A stretch of 64,000 nucleotides of DNA, from contig JAANDG010000327.1 in assembly GCA_036852015.1 (NCBI GenBank), positions 1 to 64,000 on the forward strand, written 5' to 3'. Source of the DNA: Pelodera strongyloides. Its lineage: Eukaryota; Nematoda; Chromadorea; Rhabditida; Rhabditidae. This document shows positions 22,455 through 33,839 of the stretch, piece by piece. Numbering within the stretch: the stretch's first letter is position 1; every line of letters starts with the position of its first letter. The position numbers were made by a program, and so were the translations under genes. The notes under the pieces are model-generated. The model had not been told where the DNA came from and searched no databases. It saw nothing but the letters and a program-made list of their open reading frames with translations.

Positions 22455-23124
22455 CCTGAAAGAGTAGCAATTCGTGGTACAGCCGTACAGCACTAATTTG
22501 CACAGCACAAAACGATCGATCAACTGAGAAAAACAACTTCAGATTTAAAAAAAACTTTCAGCTTCCGCCCAGCTCACTTTAAAATCGCAATGCTCGCTTA
22601 GAAGAAGCATGGTTATGGGTGAAAATTCTCAGTGACCAAAGTTCAACCTCACCTACTCTGAACTTGCACCTTTCTTGCAGAATTGTAAACTCCGAGAAAA
22701 ATAAGAATCAATGAAAATTTTACTTTTTGCAGTCGGAAGCAAATGCAGTAATTAAAATTGTTTGGAGCAACACTTATATTTGAAAACATTTGCAAGATGA
22801 ATGTCGCCGCGAGATAAACCGTTTGTGACACGCTGTGCTAAGAATATGACACAAAATAATGTTCTTTTTATTAAGTATCTTTTCTGTGGTTTTCGCAACT
22901 CTTTCATTATTAGAGTAGGCGGCTTCATGGAAAAAGTTCAACGTTTTCTTTGTCGAACAAAGCCTTTCATTTCGCTGTAAAAGTGCACTTTTTCATATTA
23001 AAACGATAATAGTTGCAGAGGAACGTAAAAGGCCGTTCCTTTCGAAATAAGATAAGGTACTAGAAATTTCACTGTCAAATGAGGAAGGTGACTATTTGAG
23101 GATGTCCACAAAATAACACACAGA

Positions 23125-23184
23125 GCCTAAGCCTAAGCCTAAGCCTAAGCCTAAGCCTAAGCCTAAGCCTAAGCCTAAGCCTAA
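23125..23184. repeat. Interstitial telomeric array, ten GCCTAA units
   Basis: Ten perfect tandem copies of GCCTAA (TTAGGC on the other strand), the nematode telomere repeat. No mismatch within the array. It lies in the gene-poor spacer. Confidence 0.95.
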
Positions 23185-24540
23185 TTGTGAGCTACATATC
23201 TCTTCGAGTACTAAACGGTATGCTTGGTGCGCCTTACGTGCGCGACTAAATTTTGGGTTTGGGCCTTGTTAGTCTTTGGGGCAAAGCTTGGGTATTAGGG
23301 CTAAGGCTACGTACAGAAATGAAAAATAATACAAGGATACCACGGTTTCGGTGACAGTGAAGACCCGGAGAACCTGTCAAACCTTCTGCTATCTTTGTGC
23401 TAGCACAACAATATTACATGATGGTAAAATAAGTTACACTACAGAGTAAACTACAGTACGAAAAGAATGTTATTTACCAAATCCATGAGGCAACCAAGTA
23501 AAGCATTTTGCTGGTTTTCTGTTGGTTTTCTGTTGCTCGTACGTTAATGATTAGAATGGTCGAGTGGTCACAAACAATGTGTTATATTTATAGAAAGCAC
23601 TAATAACGCATAAGCAAGCTTCTTCTGACCACGAATCCTCTACCACCTTATATAGTCTCCATTATTAGAAAATATCGCTTCAACATTGAAAAGAAGACAT
23701 ATTTCTACAGTGTGAACTCAAAAATAGTTATTTATCATTTATTCAGGCATAAACTCAAATAAAGAAGCTGTTACCTCTAACACGGAAGTCGTTTTAAATG
23801 TAAACTTTTGGGCCGCTTTTCTACAAAAGTTCTTCTTATTCTGCTGAAGTGCCAGGATTAGCTGGAATACGGAATTTGCAACCAGTTTGCAAAACTGACT
23901 TTAACACTTCATTCTTGCCTCAACTTGAATCCAAAAACCAACCGGGCACGAGCTATCCTCTTGCCAAAAGAAAATTTTCAAAATTATCAGAAAATCTACT
24001 GTAGTAGTCTACTGTAAGAATCTACTGTAAAAATCTTCACGATAAAAAAATGTGCGCGCGCAATTTATTGTGATCGTGACCGATTTATTGCGATAAATAC
24101 AGCCTGCAGGAAGAATACACTTATTTTTAGTTTAAAAAAATCATTCGGGCTGGGATATGTTAGCCTTCAGAAAGCGGTTCGCTAAATAAAAGCGCGGATG
24201 CAATGTGGTGGGCGTCAACAACAAATCCAATATTTTTCTCTTCTCAAATTATAATAAATCATATTAAGAGGGCGGTTTGGGCCCCCTTATTCATGTGATG
24301 GGCCTTTTCCGGCTAAAAATGACCGATGTGCGTAAAGAAAACTTCTAGTTTTATCACCTGAATTGGAATATAATCCGGTGGTCTATGATCATTGAAATAT
24401 AGACGAGCACAGAAAAGTTATCAGGAGAAATTATCACACCGTGTAACGCCGGATCTAGATCAGGAGCTTTAACAAATAGGTTAAAAAGATGAATAACAAG
24501 TGTGTTTCTGTATGAGGATGTTTTTATAATTTCTTAACCT

Positions 24541-24689
24541 AAAGCGAAATACCGGCCGGTTTTTGAAACACATCCAGTGCACCAGCATTCTGATGCAGCT
24601 TACGCAAATGAACATAAATTAGAATAAAAAATCGAACTAAATTCGAGTAAATTAGCATAAATACGTAAGAATTCAGTTGTCCATGATGA
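24541..24689. repeat. MITE, AAAGCGAAATACCGG family, right end missing
   Basis: The left end AAAGCGAAATACCGGCCGG and the central block (GCATTCTGATGCAGC, AATCGAACTAAATTCG) are present; the sequence departs from the family at TTCAGTTGTCCATGATG, so the right inverted repeat is lost. Confidence 0.75.
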
Positions 24690-24924
24690 GCTTCCTTCGC
24701 TGTTTGTCTTTTGAAAGAACAAAATTACCTTATTATACGGTTCCGCCGAATATTGTTACATTGATTTCAGTGCGGCTATTCCCCCTAATTTGTCTCGATT
24801 GTGATAATCCCTTTCCAAATTAAAACGGCAGCAACGCAACTATGTATTCGATATTTAATCTCTACAAATAAGTGTGAAGCCCTATGCTAATGTGATTGCT
24901 TCTTTGACATTTCAGTGGCTTCAT

Positions 24925-25078
24925 ATGATGAGGAAGCGGTAGGAGCGAGCAATGAAGGAGGCGCAGTTGCGGAAGGCGCGCAGCTGGGTAAGAAGTTCGC
25001 GGCGGAAAGAAGCAGCGGGCAGGCGGCGCACAAAGGCGTAGCGGCGGCGGTGTGGCGCGCGAGGTGTGGCACACATTT
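24925..25078. repeat. GC-rich island, probably repeat-derived
   Basis: Rich in GCGGCG and GCGCGC, open in several frames on both strands at once. That pattern reflects base composition, not coding. It resembles other GC-rich blocks at 33345-33500 and 59980-60080. Confidence 0.45.
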
Positions 25079-25689
25079 CAAAGTGAATCATAACTACAAG
25101 ATAATCTACCAACTACCATTCCACCGTTATAAGAAAACTACAAAACGATTACTAAAGTTACAATAAACAATCGATTGTGTCCCAAGTGGATCTTTTCATT
25201 GAAAAAATTCAATCAGAGCTTTCTTTCTTCTTCATCTTTTTGCTCATTGTGCCTGTGCCTTCAAAGCACGGTACGCGAACTACAAACTACAAAATTTCGA
25301 TGCGGTTGGAAAATGGTAGCACTGAAGGCCCCCATCAGTCTTCTTTCTTGGTGCTTTTTTATTTCACCATTTTTTAGTAGATACAAATTGAGACGGAATT
25401 TCTGACGTTCGTCGTGGCCAGTCAGGTGTAGCAGTCTTCCAGGGCTGGTAGGGAGATTACGACACCATGACGAACCGTTTGACAGTACGACAGTAGCCAG
25501 AAACCTGAAGATGACTAACAATCAGTGTAAGTCCCAGCATAAGCCTTAGCCGTTAAACCTGCTGCCTTCTACGGCTCGTAACTTTTTTCCTCTATGGTCT
25601 ATGGATTAGCGCGCAATATTTTTAATATTCTTTTTCAGTGCATCAAACTCTATCATAATCCATAAGATAAATGAGCTAACAAAAATTCA

Positions 25690-28600
25690 CGATGCTGTTA
25701 TCTACATAACATAACATTTATTACGACAACAAAGTATCGCGCAAGTTTTGACAATATAAGGCCACTAACAGCGAATAAATGGATAACAATAATAATAAAA
25801 AACAGGTGAAAATGAACTACAAAAACTAAAATATTTGTTTCAACAAATTTTCAGGAATAAAGCAGCATTTTTCTCAATCATAAGGGAAGTTCTATGCAAA
25901 AAGGAATGTCTACGAACGTTTTTAGTTACTCTAGGGATACATATTTTGACACGACCACGTCGAGAGGACAGAGTAGAATGTCTGAATTTGTACAATGAAC
26001 GTAAGTGGGGGCCACATTTGCCAGCCAATATTTTTCTAAGCATTCTAGCGTCTGCCTTCTTACGACGATTTGCAAGCGTATCAAGCTTCAATAGAGAGTC
26101 CCTATCAGAGCTAGATGGTGTATCATTGTAATTGAGCAATTGGGAACGCATAAAAATTCGTTTTGTAAACGTACGTTGGATCCGTTCTAGAGCTTGTTTA
26201 TCCTTTTTCTTATATGGACTAAACACAACTGAACCTGACTCCAGAATAGAACGTACGTAAAGAGAGTAAGCAAGAATCAAAAGTTTGCCTTTCTAGTTTT
26301 CAGAGTGCGGAAGAGGGCAAACATTCTCTTTCTTGCTTGACCACACACATAAGCAACATGTCTAGAAAACGACAAATTTTCGGTCATAATAAAGCCCAAA
26401 TCTTTGAGATGTGTTACCTTGTCAATAACGACTGCATTACAAATATAATCTACTTTTGGATTATTTGGGCCGATATACAACGCTTGACACTTGTGAGGGG
26501 CCAAAGGTAGCTGATTATCAATTGACCAATCATGTACAAGATTTATGGCACTTTGAATTAAAATTCGGTCTGGAGGATCATTTATAGTGCTATAAACCTT
26601 AATATCATCTGCGTACATTACGAAGGAAACACCTAGGTTTCTTAGGGATGTCGCTAGATCGGAAGTAAATAATGAGAAAATAGGTCCTAAAACTGACCCT
26701 TGGGGCACACCACTATAACAGTCTACGATATCTGATATAGCATCACCAATGCGAACAAACATTTTACGATCACTAAGCCAATTTTCAATCCATTTACAAA
26801 TAAAAGGAGGAAACTGCATATTACGCAACTTTGCAAGAAGTTTCTTATGGGAAACCCGATCAAATGCTTTGGCAAAATCAAAATATATAATGTCCACTTG
26901 CTTTTTGTTTTCTATTGCAAGGGACCAATCATTCAGCGAACAAAGAACTGCCGTTTCTCTTGATCGGTTTTTCAAGAAACCATGTTGTTCCTCAGGAATA
27001 AGCTGATTACTGATAGAAAATTCTAGTATATATTTCACAATAATTTTCTCAAAAATTCGACAAGGAAAACATGTAATACTTACAGGTCGAAAGTTATTAA
27101 CTGAACAATTACTAGGACTACCTTTCGGTAAAGGAATAACACCAGACCACTTCCAGAAGAATGGCACTTCACCAGTAAGAAGTGAACGATTACAAATAAC
27201 TGACAGAGGGCTGGCAATAGCAGTGCTAATATTCTTCAGGAAATGCATCGGGAGACCATCTGGTGTTCGCGAAAAAGAGATCTTCCATTGGTCAATGAGC
27301 GACATAATTATGATAGGAGTTATCTCAACAGGGGGGAACGGAACATGAGGAGCAGTGAACACTGAAGCACCAGGATGAGATGTACTGTCATCAACAACAA
27401 AATTAGACTTAAAATAGTGTACCAAAGCGTTTGCTCTATCTTTATCAGATACGTGTATTCTGCTCGCTAAGTCAATAACTGCACGATTACTGGCAACAGA
27501 GCGCGACGTACCCGAAGAGATATATTTGTAGAGCTGCTTTAGTTGGCCGGAAGCTATAATTTTACGTTCTACATTACCATAATACTTTTCCGACTCTCTT
27601 TTCAACCGTTTGCTAACAAGCTTGTACTTTTCCTCGTGTCCGACACTACGATTCACCAACGTAAAGAGTCTTTCTTTTTGGCGTATCAAATTTTCTATAT
27701 GTCGTGGAATTCTAATGCCACCAACTGAAACTTTCTTGAGAGGAATATGCTTGAACATTAGTTCGTGAACGAAGCATACGAAGTACTTGTACAACTCGTC
27801 AGCACTCGGGAAATAATGAAGCATATAGGGCCAATCAATCATAGATAACTCTGCGGAGATAGACACATAGTCGGCCTTTCCAAAATCATAAGTCGATCTA
27901 ATAATTGGCGAATCAACAGAAATACAGATGTCAAAGGACAGTAAAGAGTGATCACATTTAAAAGGTGGAGGTAAACATGATATTGCGTTTGGGATTATAT
28001 CATCGGAGCTCAACACTAAGTCTAGACAATGATTCTGCCGCGTATTAAAATGAACGTATTGCTTCCAATTGACTGATTGACAAAATTCTAGAAATAAACT
28101 AGGCCCAGCACCATTAGCCAAGTTTTGGTTCCAATTAATAGACGGCATGTTAAAATCGCCGGCAATTAAACATGGAAAGTCTACAGTGACAAACTGAGCA
28201 AGGTAATCAGTTAATGCTACCACATTTTCTAAATTGCCACCGGGCTTGAAATATACGAGCACAATCCTAAGAGGCTGAGGAAAGTATACATCAGTAATAA
28301 GGGCCTCAAACCACGGATCATTAAACTGTGAAACAACATTATGAACAAGCTTAGATCTGAGCAAAATACCTACACCGCCACCAGTTGTGTGTATACGGTC
28401 TGTTCGTAATAAAGAATAACCTTTAATTTGCGAAATTATGCTTGAGTCACTATGAGAGTCGGATAACCAAGTTTCAGTTAACATAAAAACATCTGGGTTA
28501 TGAGTGTCAAGAATGACCCTAATTTCTGGTAACTTCTTCCTTACAGACAAAATATTACTGTACATAAACTTTGAACACTTTCGATTTTCACTTAGGGAAC

Positions 28601-28720
28601 CTAGATTCCGGCCAGGCCAGGATTACTCCTTACTGTTATACTGTTCCCTTAGAGAGACGAATCAGAATGTTTTTGAGTTCCGCGTATGTCCTTTTTTGGT
28701 CGACTTTTTTTAAAATTTCT
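25690..28720 (-). mobile_element. LINE retrotransposon, CR1/jockey-like
   Basis: A non-LTR element on the minus strand carrying an endonuclease-reverse transcriptase ORF (see next entry). The 3' end (low coordinates) is an AT-rich untranslated region ending near AATAAATGTTATGTTATGT at about 25695-25715, a short tandem tail typical of LINEs that end in simple repeats rather than poly(A). No separate gag-like ORF1 is visible upstream, so the copy is 5' truncated or ORF1 is lost. I see no obvious target-site duplication. Confidence 0.9.
25838..28640 (-). pseudogene. LINE endonuclease-reverse transcriptase with one frameshift
   Basis: The main frame covers 28565-26277 (762 residues from its first Met; the frame is open up to about 28640). 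The N-terminal APE-type endonuclease is visible (LTETWLS, then GGGVGILLR, then AGDFNMPSINW). The reverse transcriptase follows, with FRPVSITC, EQHGFLKNRS, DFAKAFDRVSH, GVPQGSVLGP and the catalytic FVMYADDIKVY. Translation then hits TGA at 26277. The missing C-terminal part (LAYSLYVRSILESGSVVFSP and about 125 more residues) continues in another frame from 26280 to about 25840. A single-base indel therefore separates the two parts. The rest of the ORF is clean, so the copy is young. It is unlikely to make full-length polymerase unless the shift is bypassed. Confidence 0.9.
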
Positions 28721-30143
28721 TTCCCTTTTCAATTAACGACTATTCAGAAAGTCAACAATTCAACTATCTTTACAACAACTAAAACTTGTCTGATTTACTT
28801 TACTTATTCCCAACCCTGGATCAATTATTTAACCCTCGGTTAAGGTAATTTTTTTTCTTGATATCTTCAATAAGCCAGAATTACACATTTATCTTGCAAA
28901 ATATCATCAATGTCATTGTATGCGAACGGTTTGCGAACTCTTGTCGTATAATGCTACTACATCAATAATCAACAAACGTTTCACAAACAACGTATCAAAC
29001 AAAATTATTTCTTACTGTCTTATTTTCAATTTTCAGCTCGCCATGTCCATTATGATGAATGCTATTTCCATCACACCGCGAAGAGAGTTGGTTTTCCTTA
29101 TTCAATTTTATTTTTCTTTGCGTTTGCGTTTTTTCTGTAGAAAAAAAATAGAGACCGTCAACTGATATTGGGAAAAGTAAAATGTTCATAATGCCCAGTT
29201 TTCCTACTTTCGTACTTTCCCAACATACGTACCGTATCGTACAATTATGAACCACCAAATCAAACAAGAAATGAAGTTTTATACATTTTTTATGAATAGC
29301 TTTTCGTCCGCATAGCATATCAACTTTCTTTTTTTCTCCTAGTTAATTATATAATTTCGTGACGAGGCTCACTCAGCGACAATGTGTTAGATGCCACTCC
29401 ACTTAATCCTTTAAATTATTTATTAGATATTGCACGACACACCTCCAAAGATGTTTTCTCTAAAATTGCTGCAGTTATTATAATCTTCTCGCTCAGAAAG
29501 AGTGGTCCGCCACAGTGGGGCTGCACCACCCTTTGGCAAACGGTGGGCGAATGCCAAGCGTCATATCCATGGCACATCTTCCGCACACCCTCTAAAATGT
29601 GCTAAACTGGAGCGATATCCGCGCGTCTATGGCGACGCGCCGCTGCAGCGGACCCTCTTTTGTGCGCGGCGAAGTTTCAGCAGCCTTTTCGAGCTTGTTC
29701 AATGGCCAACTTACATGCCGGTTTCTTTTACACAATATGCACTTCGCCCTATTACGAGTCATTTATGCTGTACCGTAAACGCACACATCGAAATTATTCG
29801 GTACATAACAATTTCATTATTCTGATTCCACTTTCAGTATGCACGACCGTGATGGGGGCGAAGTCGACAGCTATAGTCGAGCTCATGAAGAAGCCATACG
29901 GGAACTGCGGAGTAGGGTGATTGTATTCGATAAAAAGGTGATTATTATGTTTATGAATAGTATGAATATACAAGGGAGGTGGCTCTCTGCTTGAGAATAT
30001 GCAGGCGAGCACCGAAGTTTACAGGGAAGTCACTACTTACAATACAACACAAAATTGCAATGAATTTTATCACGGAGACAACTTCTTTTGATGTGAGCAC
30101 ATAGAAAATCCCAGCAACTTATGTAGTGGCTTACAATTTCAAC

Positions 30144-30320
30144 TTAAAGCAAAATGCCGGCCGTTCTTTGAAACCCATCGAGTACACCATCATTCTTATG
30201 CAGCTTATTCAAATTAACATAAATTAGAATAAAAAATCGAGCTAAATTCGAGCAACTTTGCATGTATCGTAAGAGTTCAGCTGCGATGCGTTTGAAAAAC
30301 CAGTCAGTATTTCGCTTTAA
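30144..30320. repeat. Palindromic MITE, AAAGCGAAATACCGG family
   Basis: TTAAAGCAAAATGCCGGCC at the left, CAGTATTTCGCTTTAA at the right, with the family's central GCTAAATTCGAGC block. Both ends present. Confidence 0.82.
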
Positions 30321-30894
30321 ATAAAAGGATAAACGAAAAGCGCAAAGATATATGTATACGTATATTTTTTCCCGGAACTTTTCGCTAAAGTAACGACATT
30401 TAAAAATAAAAAGGAGAAATAGCGGAAATCCCTCCTTTTTTGCGTAACAAAACAAACACGAAAATCCATTAGAAGAGAGCTGATGCGCATTTGATTATCC
30501 GAATACGTGCAAAGGGAATTGTTCTTTTTTTTTACCACAGAACAATGGTCCCATATCTGAACAAAATCTAACTTTCAAGAAGCCGTAAAACTATTTCCTT
30601 TTTTAATTGTGTAATGTAACTAAAGTAAGGTTGGGTTTTAGCGAACTTGATGTTGGTGCTGCGGGCTTTCCTCTTTAGGGAATTTTTCATGTTCTAGGGC
30701 TTCATTTATTTATGGACAGCGGAGTACTTGACTTATACCGATTGAAAAGGCACATGTTATTAACGTGGTGTATTTGGAATGTTGGCCTTATTACCTATCT
30801 ATGACATAGATATAATTAATTTCTTCGGATTACCTTGCACGACTAATACCACCTTGTTTCGATTATAATTAGAAAAACGAAATAATTGCCGAAA

Positions 30895-31085
30895 CCACAG
30901 AAAACCCGTCGCTGGCCTGTCTCCAAATGGTTTTTGACGAAAGAACCATCTGGTTACTGGTCGATGACTGGTTCGTGACCATTTGAGGCCAGTTGATGAC
31001 GCTTTTCGACGAAGCTGGCCACGAAGAGGTCACAAAATGGGCTGGCCCACGAAGAAACCAGTGAATTGTCACCAAATGGGTTCAC
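30895..31085. repeat. Degenerate tract of short TGGTT/CCAAATGG motifs
   Basis: About 190 bases in which CCAAATGG, TGGCC, CCAGT, GACGAA and ACCA recur in both orientations at irregular spacing. It has no reading frame of interest. It could be a decayed minisatellite or the interior of a palindromic element. Confidence 0.5.
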
Positions 31086-31212
31086 TCATTTCCTATGAAG
31101 CACGCTTTGTATAAGTGTTGTTAGAAAAATTGAATTTGGTTACAATGTGATTCTTTGAGTTTTGAGTCTTTTGACACATTATGATTTGACACGGAAGCGC
31201 TTCCATGTAAAA

Positions 31213-31348
31213 TTAAAGCGAAATACCGGCCCGTTTTTGAAACGCATTGCGTACGCTGCTTTCTTATACAGCATATGCAAATGAGCAAAAAATTAAAATA
31301 AAAACTAGACCCCAATTAGACCCCACGCACAAATGCATAGGAATGCAA
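31213..31348. repeat. MITE, AAAGCGAAATACCGG family, right end missing
   Basis: Left end AAAGCGAAATACCGGCCCG and the TATGCAAATGAGC centre are present. The right end decays after GAATGCAAG. The inner AGACCCCAATTAGACCCCA is shared with the copy at 16316-16497, so these two form a subfamily. Confidence 0.75.
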
Positions 31349-31853
31349 GTAATTGAGATGCTTTCGCATTATAGTCATTCTAACCAAAACAACAAAGACA
31401 CAAAAAATTTTGCATATAAGGGAACGAACATCTTTCTATATAAACTCGCGACTCTAGACCGTCTAGACGGGGCAGCGGACACAAATCTCCATTTTTTTTT
31501 TAGAATTTTGCACTGCGCGTTTAGTAGACATTTGCTTGCGTGTTCGTTCACACTTCAACGTTTTACGCCCAGACGAATCAAAATCTCAACCCGTTGCATC
31601 GCCTTAATCATCAAACATAACTAAAAATATTACCTAAAACGGGTGAAGTCGTTCTTCTAAAGCCCACCTGTTTATAAATTGTGTCATACTAATTATTATT
31701 ATCACAACTATCACGGTATTACATTCTTGTATTATGTGACACGTTGTGTATTTCTATTCCGCACATAATTCCTACCTACATTTACGGTAAAGCAATTCAC
31801 TGTTACCGTAAATTTTAGTCTACACTGTGCGGCTAAAATACAGTACTCTACTA

Positions 31854-31883
31854 GCCTAAGCCTAAGCCTAAGCCTAAGCCTAA
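31854..31883. repeat. Interstitial telomeric tract, five GCCTAA units
   Basis: Five perfect GCCTAA units, then GCTAAA. Same orientation as the array at 23125-23184. Confidence 0.92.
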
Positions 31884-32685
31884 GCTAAAACTGTTCGTAA
31901 CAGCTTCAAGTCCTTCAAGTCCAGGCTATCAACTATTTGAAAATACTTGTCTATGGACGTAGCCACAAGGGATATTCCGTTTTAAAAGGAAAAGTAATCC
32001 TAAAAGAAGGGAAAATTTTCACTAAAACCACTCGTTAGTGGGTCCCAAAGGAGTGCTTTCGCTCCATTAGCACACCACACATTTGAATGCAAGGCTACGT
32101 ACGCCTTTGTCTTTTTTGGATTTGTTTTTCGAAGTCCACATTCTATTATAAACGGTTACCACGGACTACGGAGCCAAAAGTGGATCATTTAAAATAGCAT
32201 TCCTAAAATATCTGTATTCCATGCAATTATTACCGAAGTATTCCTGCTACGCTAAAACCTACGTAATAAACTGTTCTGTGTGGTTAAACTGCAAAAGCCG
32301 CTAGTGGTTAGCCGGGCTAAGCTTCTGACAGGTCTGTCAGTGTAACCTAAGCTTCGGCATAGCTTCGCATATCTATTATTCACACCACTACTTACTAAAG
32401 AAATCATGAAGCACTATCGAGAAAAACAGCAAGTTCGCGAACGCATATTCAGCGTTTCAATAAGTCTCCAGGGGGAACAGCCGAAAATTGTGGCCGATGA
32501 ACCGTCGGTACGTTACCTTATACTTTATACATGAACGTTATTCTGTCACATCGGTAAGATAGTTCCTTCTGTTTGAGTATTTGGTCATCCTGGTCATTGC
32601 ATGACATACAAAATTCATAAGGCTATTTTGGACAGTTGCTTTGCTATGTTTCTTTGCTACGCTCTACCGTATTCTTCTTTGTAGT

Positions 32686-32838
32686 TTAAAAGCGAAATAC
32701 TGGCCGGTTTTTGAAACGCATTGGGTACACCAGCATTCTTATGCAGCCTATGCAAATGAACATAAATTAGAATAAAAACTCTCAGATAAATTCGACAAAA
32801 TTAGCATAAATGCGTAAGAATTCGGTTGTACACGATGC
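32686..32838. repeat. MITE, AAAGCGAAATACCGG family, right end missing
   Basis: Left end AAAAGCGAAATACTGGCCGG and the CATTCTTATGCAGCC and GCATAAATGCGTAAG blocks are present; the family match ends at about TTGTACACGATGC. Confidence 0.75.
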
Positions 32839-33344
32839 TTAAATGAGTCAGACTCACCAAATAAATTTTGTTTCATTTTGCTGATGAAGTCATGAACTAG
32901 TATAGTAGGCAAGTTTAAGAAAACTGTGAAGACCTCGTTCCACATCATATCTGTCATGAAGTTAAACATTTCCAAAAAGTTAAACTGAAAAGATGAGAAT
33001 TTTATTTTATTGTTTTTGAAAGAAAAATGAGGAAGAACAAATGTCCAGAGCAATATATCAATGTCTTCTTTTGTCCCCAGGAGTATACGAAGCAAATAGA
33101 AAGGGACATAGGACCCTAACAATAAAATGACTAACATGCATCGAATAATTACTATTTTACAGACTAGTTCTATTGTTTTGTATTATGCTCACTGTGTAAA
33201 ATTTGCCACATTCTTCCGCAATGACCTATACCTATGCCTATACCGTGATTTTAACAATAGTGCTTCGTAATATTCATGCAAAAATTAATAGATGTCAAAA
33301 TTTCCCTGCTATGAACGCTAGTCGGTGCGTTATGCATATATATG

Positions 33345-33500
33345 CCTTACAACGCGGAACTTCGCGTCATCGCTGCGCGCCAATGGCGGCAGCGTGGCTG
33401 CAAAAAAAGAGGGTGCACCCCAGCGCTGCGCCGCGAATATTTTCCCGCCCATTGTGCGCGGCGAGTGCGCCATGGTGCGCGGAGGTTGTGCGGCAAACAA
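33345..33500. repeat. GC-rich repeat block
   Basis: GCGCCGCG, TGGCGGCAG and GTGCGCGGCGAG runs capable of self-pairing, beginning GAACTTCGCGTCATCGC, which matches the start of the block at 13812 (GAAACTTCGCGCCATCGC). Open frames on both strands here are compositional. Confidence 0.55.
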
Positions 33501-33839
33501 CAAAGGTAATTTCATATATAAATAAGGTAATTTCTTTCAGGATATGTGCTTATGTGGGCTTCTCTCCTTACCACGGTCAGTTCAATTGGTCTGCGCAATT
33601 GAGGTTTGTGTTTTTTTTTTGTGCGCACGAATAATGGGCTTTTGCTCTTGCATTTCTAAAGGAAAGGTTGTCGTTTCTGTTATGTTATGTTGCGCCGCGC
33701 AGAATTCGATGATACACGGCAAAAAAAAACGCACTTCGCCGCACACTTATTTTTTCGCAGAGCCTTCGCCAGGATTTCTCGCGATATTTCCGCGGAAGTT
33801 TCGCAGACTAGACCATCGTGACTTTAGGTATTCTTCTCA

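Larger units (their letters stand above)
17531..25689. other. Eight-kilobase gene-poor, repeat-rich spacer
   Basis: I find no complete gene here. The 5' part near 17600-17700 may hold the unseen signal-peptide exon of the ion channel. The rest is AT-rich sequence with MITE copies, telomeric repeat tracts, a GC-rich repeat fragment near 18790-18885, GC-rich sequence at 24925-25078, and one exon-like open frame at 20083-20275. ORFs of 60-90 residues in this stretch have skewed composition and no neighbouring splice sites that would join them. Confidence 0.6.
28721..33839. other. Five-kilobase repeat-rich spacer
   Basis: No credible gene on either strand. The stretch holds a GC-rich block at 29500-29690, three MITE copies, a motif-rich tract at 30895-31085, a telomeric tract at 31854-31883 and another GC-rich block at 33345-33500. 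ORFs here (for example around 31247-31624) run through repeats and have no coding character. Confidence 0.6.

Noticed and set aside
23125..23184. CRISPR-like or minisatellite array
   Set aside because: The repeats are contiguous TTAGGC units without spacers; this is a telomeric tract in a eukaryote.
24862..25166. Ala-rich ORFs on both strands
   Set aside because: Open in several frames at once because of GC-rich repeat composition; no homology, no splice context.
29384..29825. Overlapping plus-strand ORFs of 73-107 codons
   Set aside because: They span a GC-rich repeat block at 29500-29690 and lack coding features outside it.
33203..33634. ORF of 143 codons
   Set aside because: It passes through a GC-rich repeat block related to the one at 13812; its open frame is compositional.
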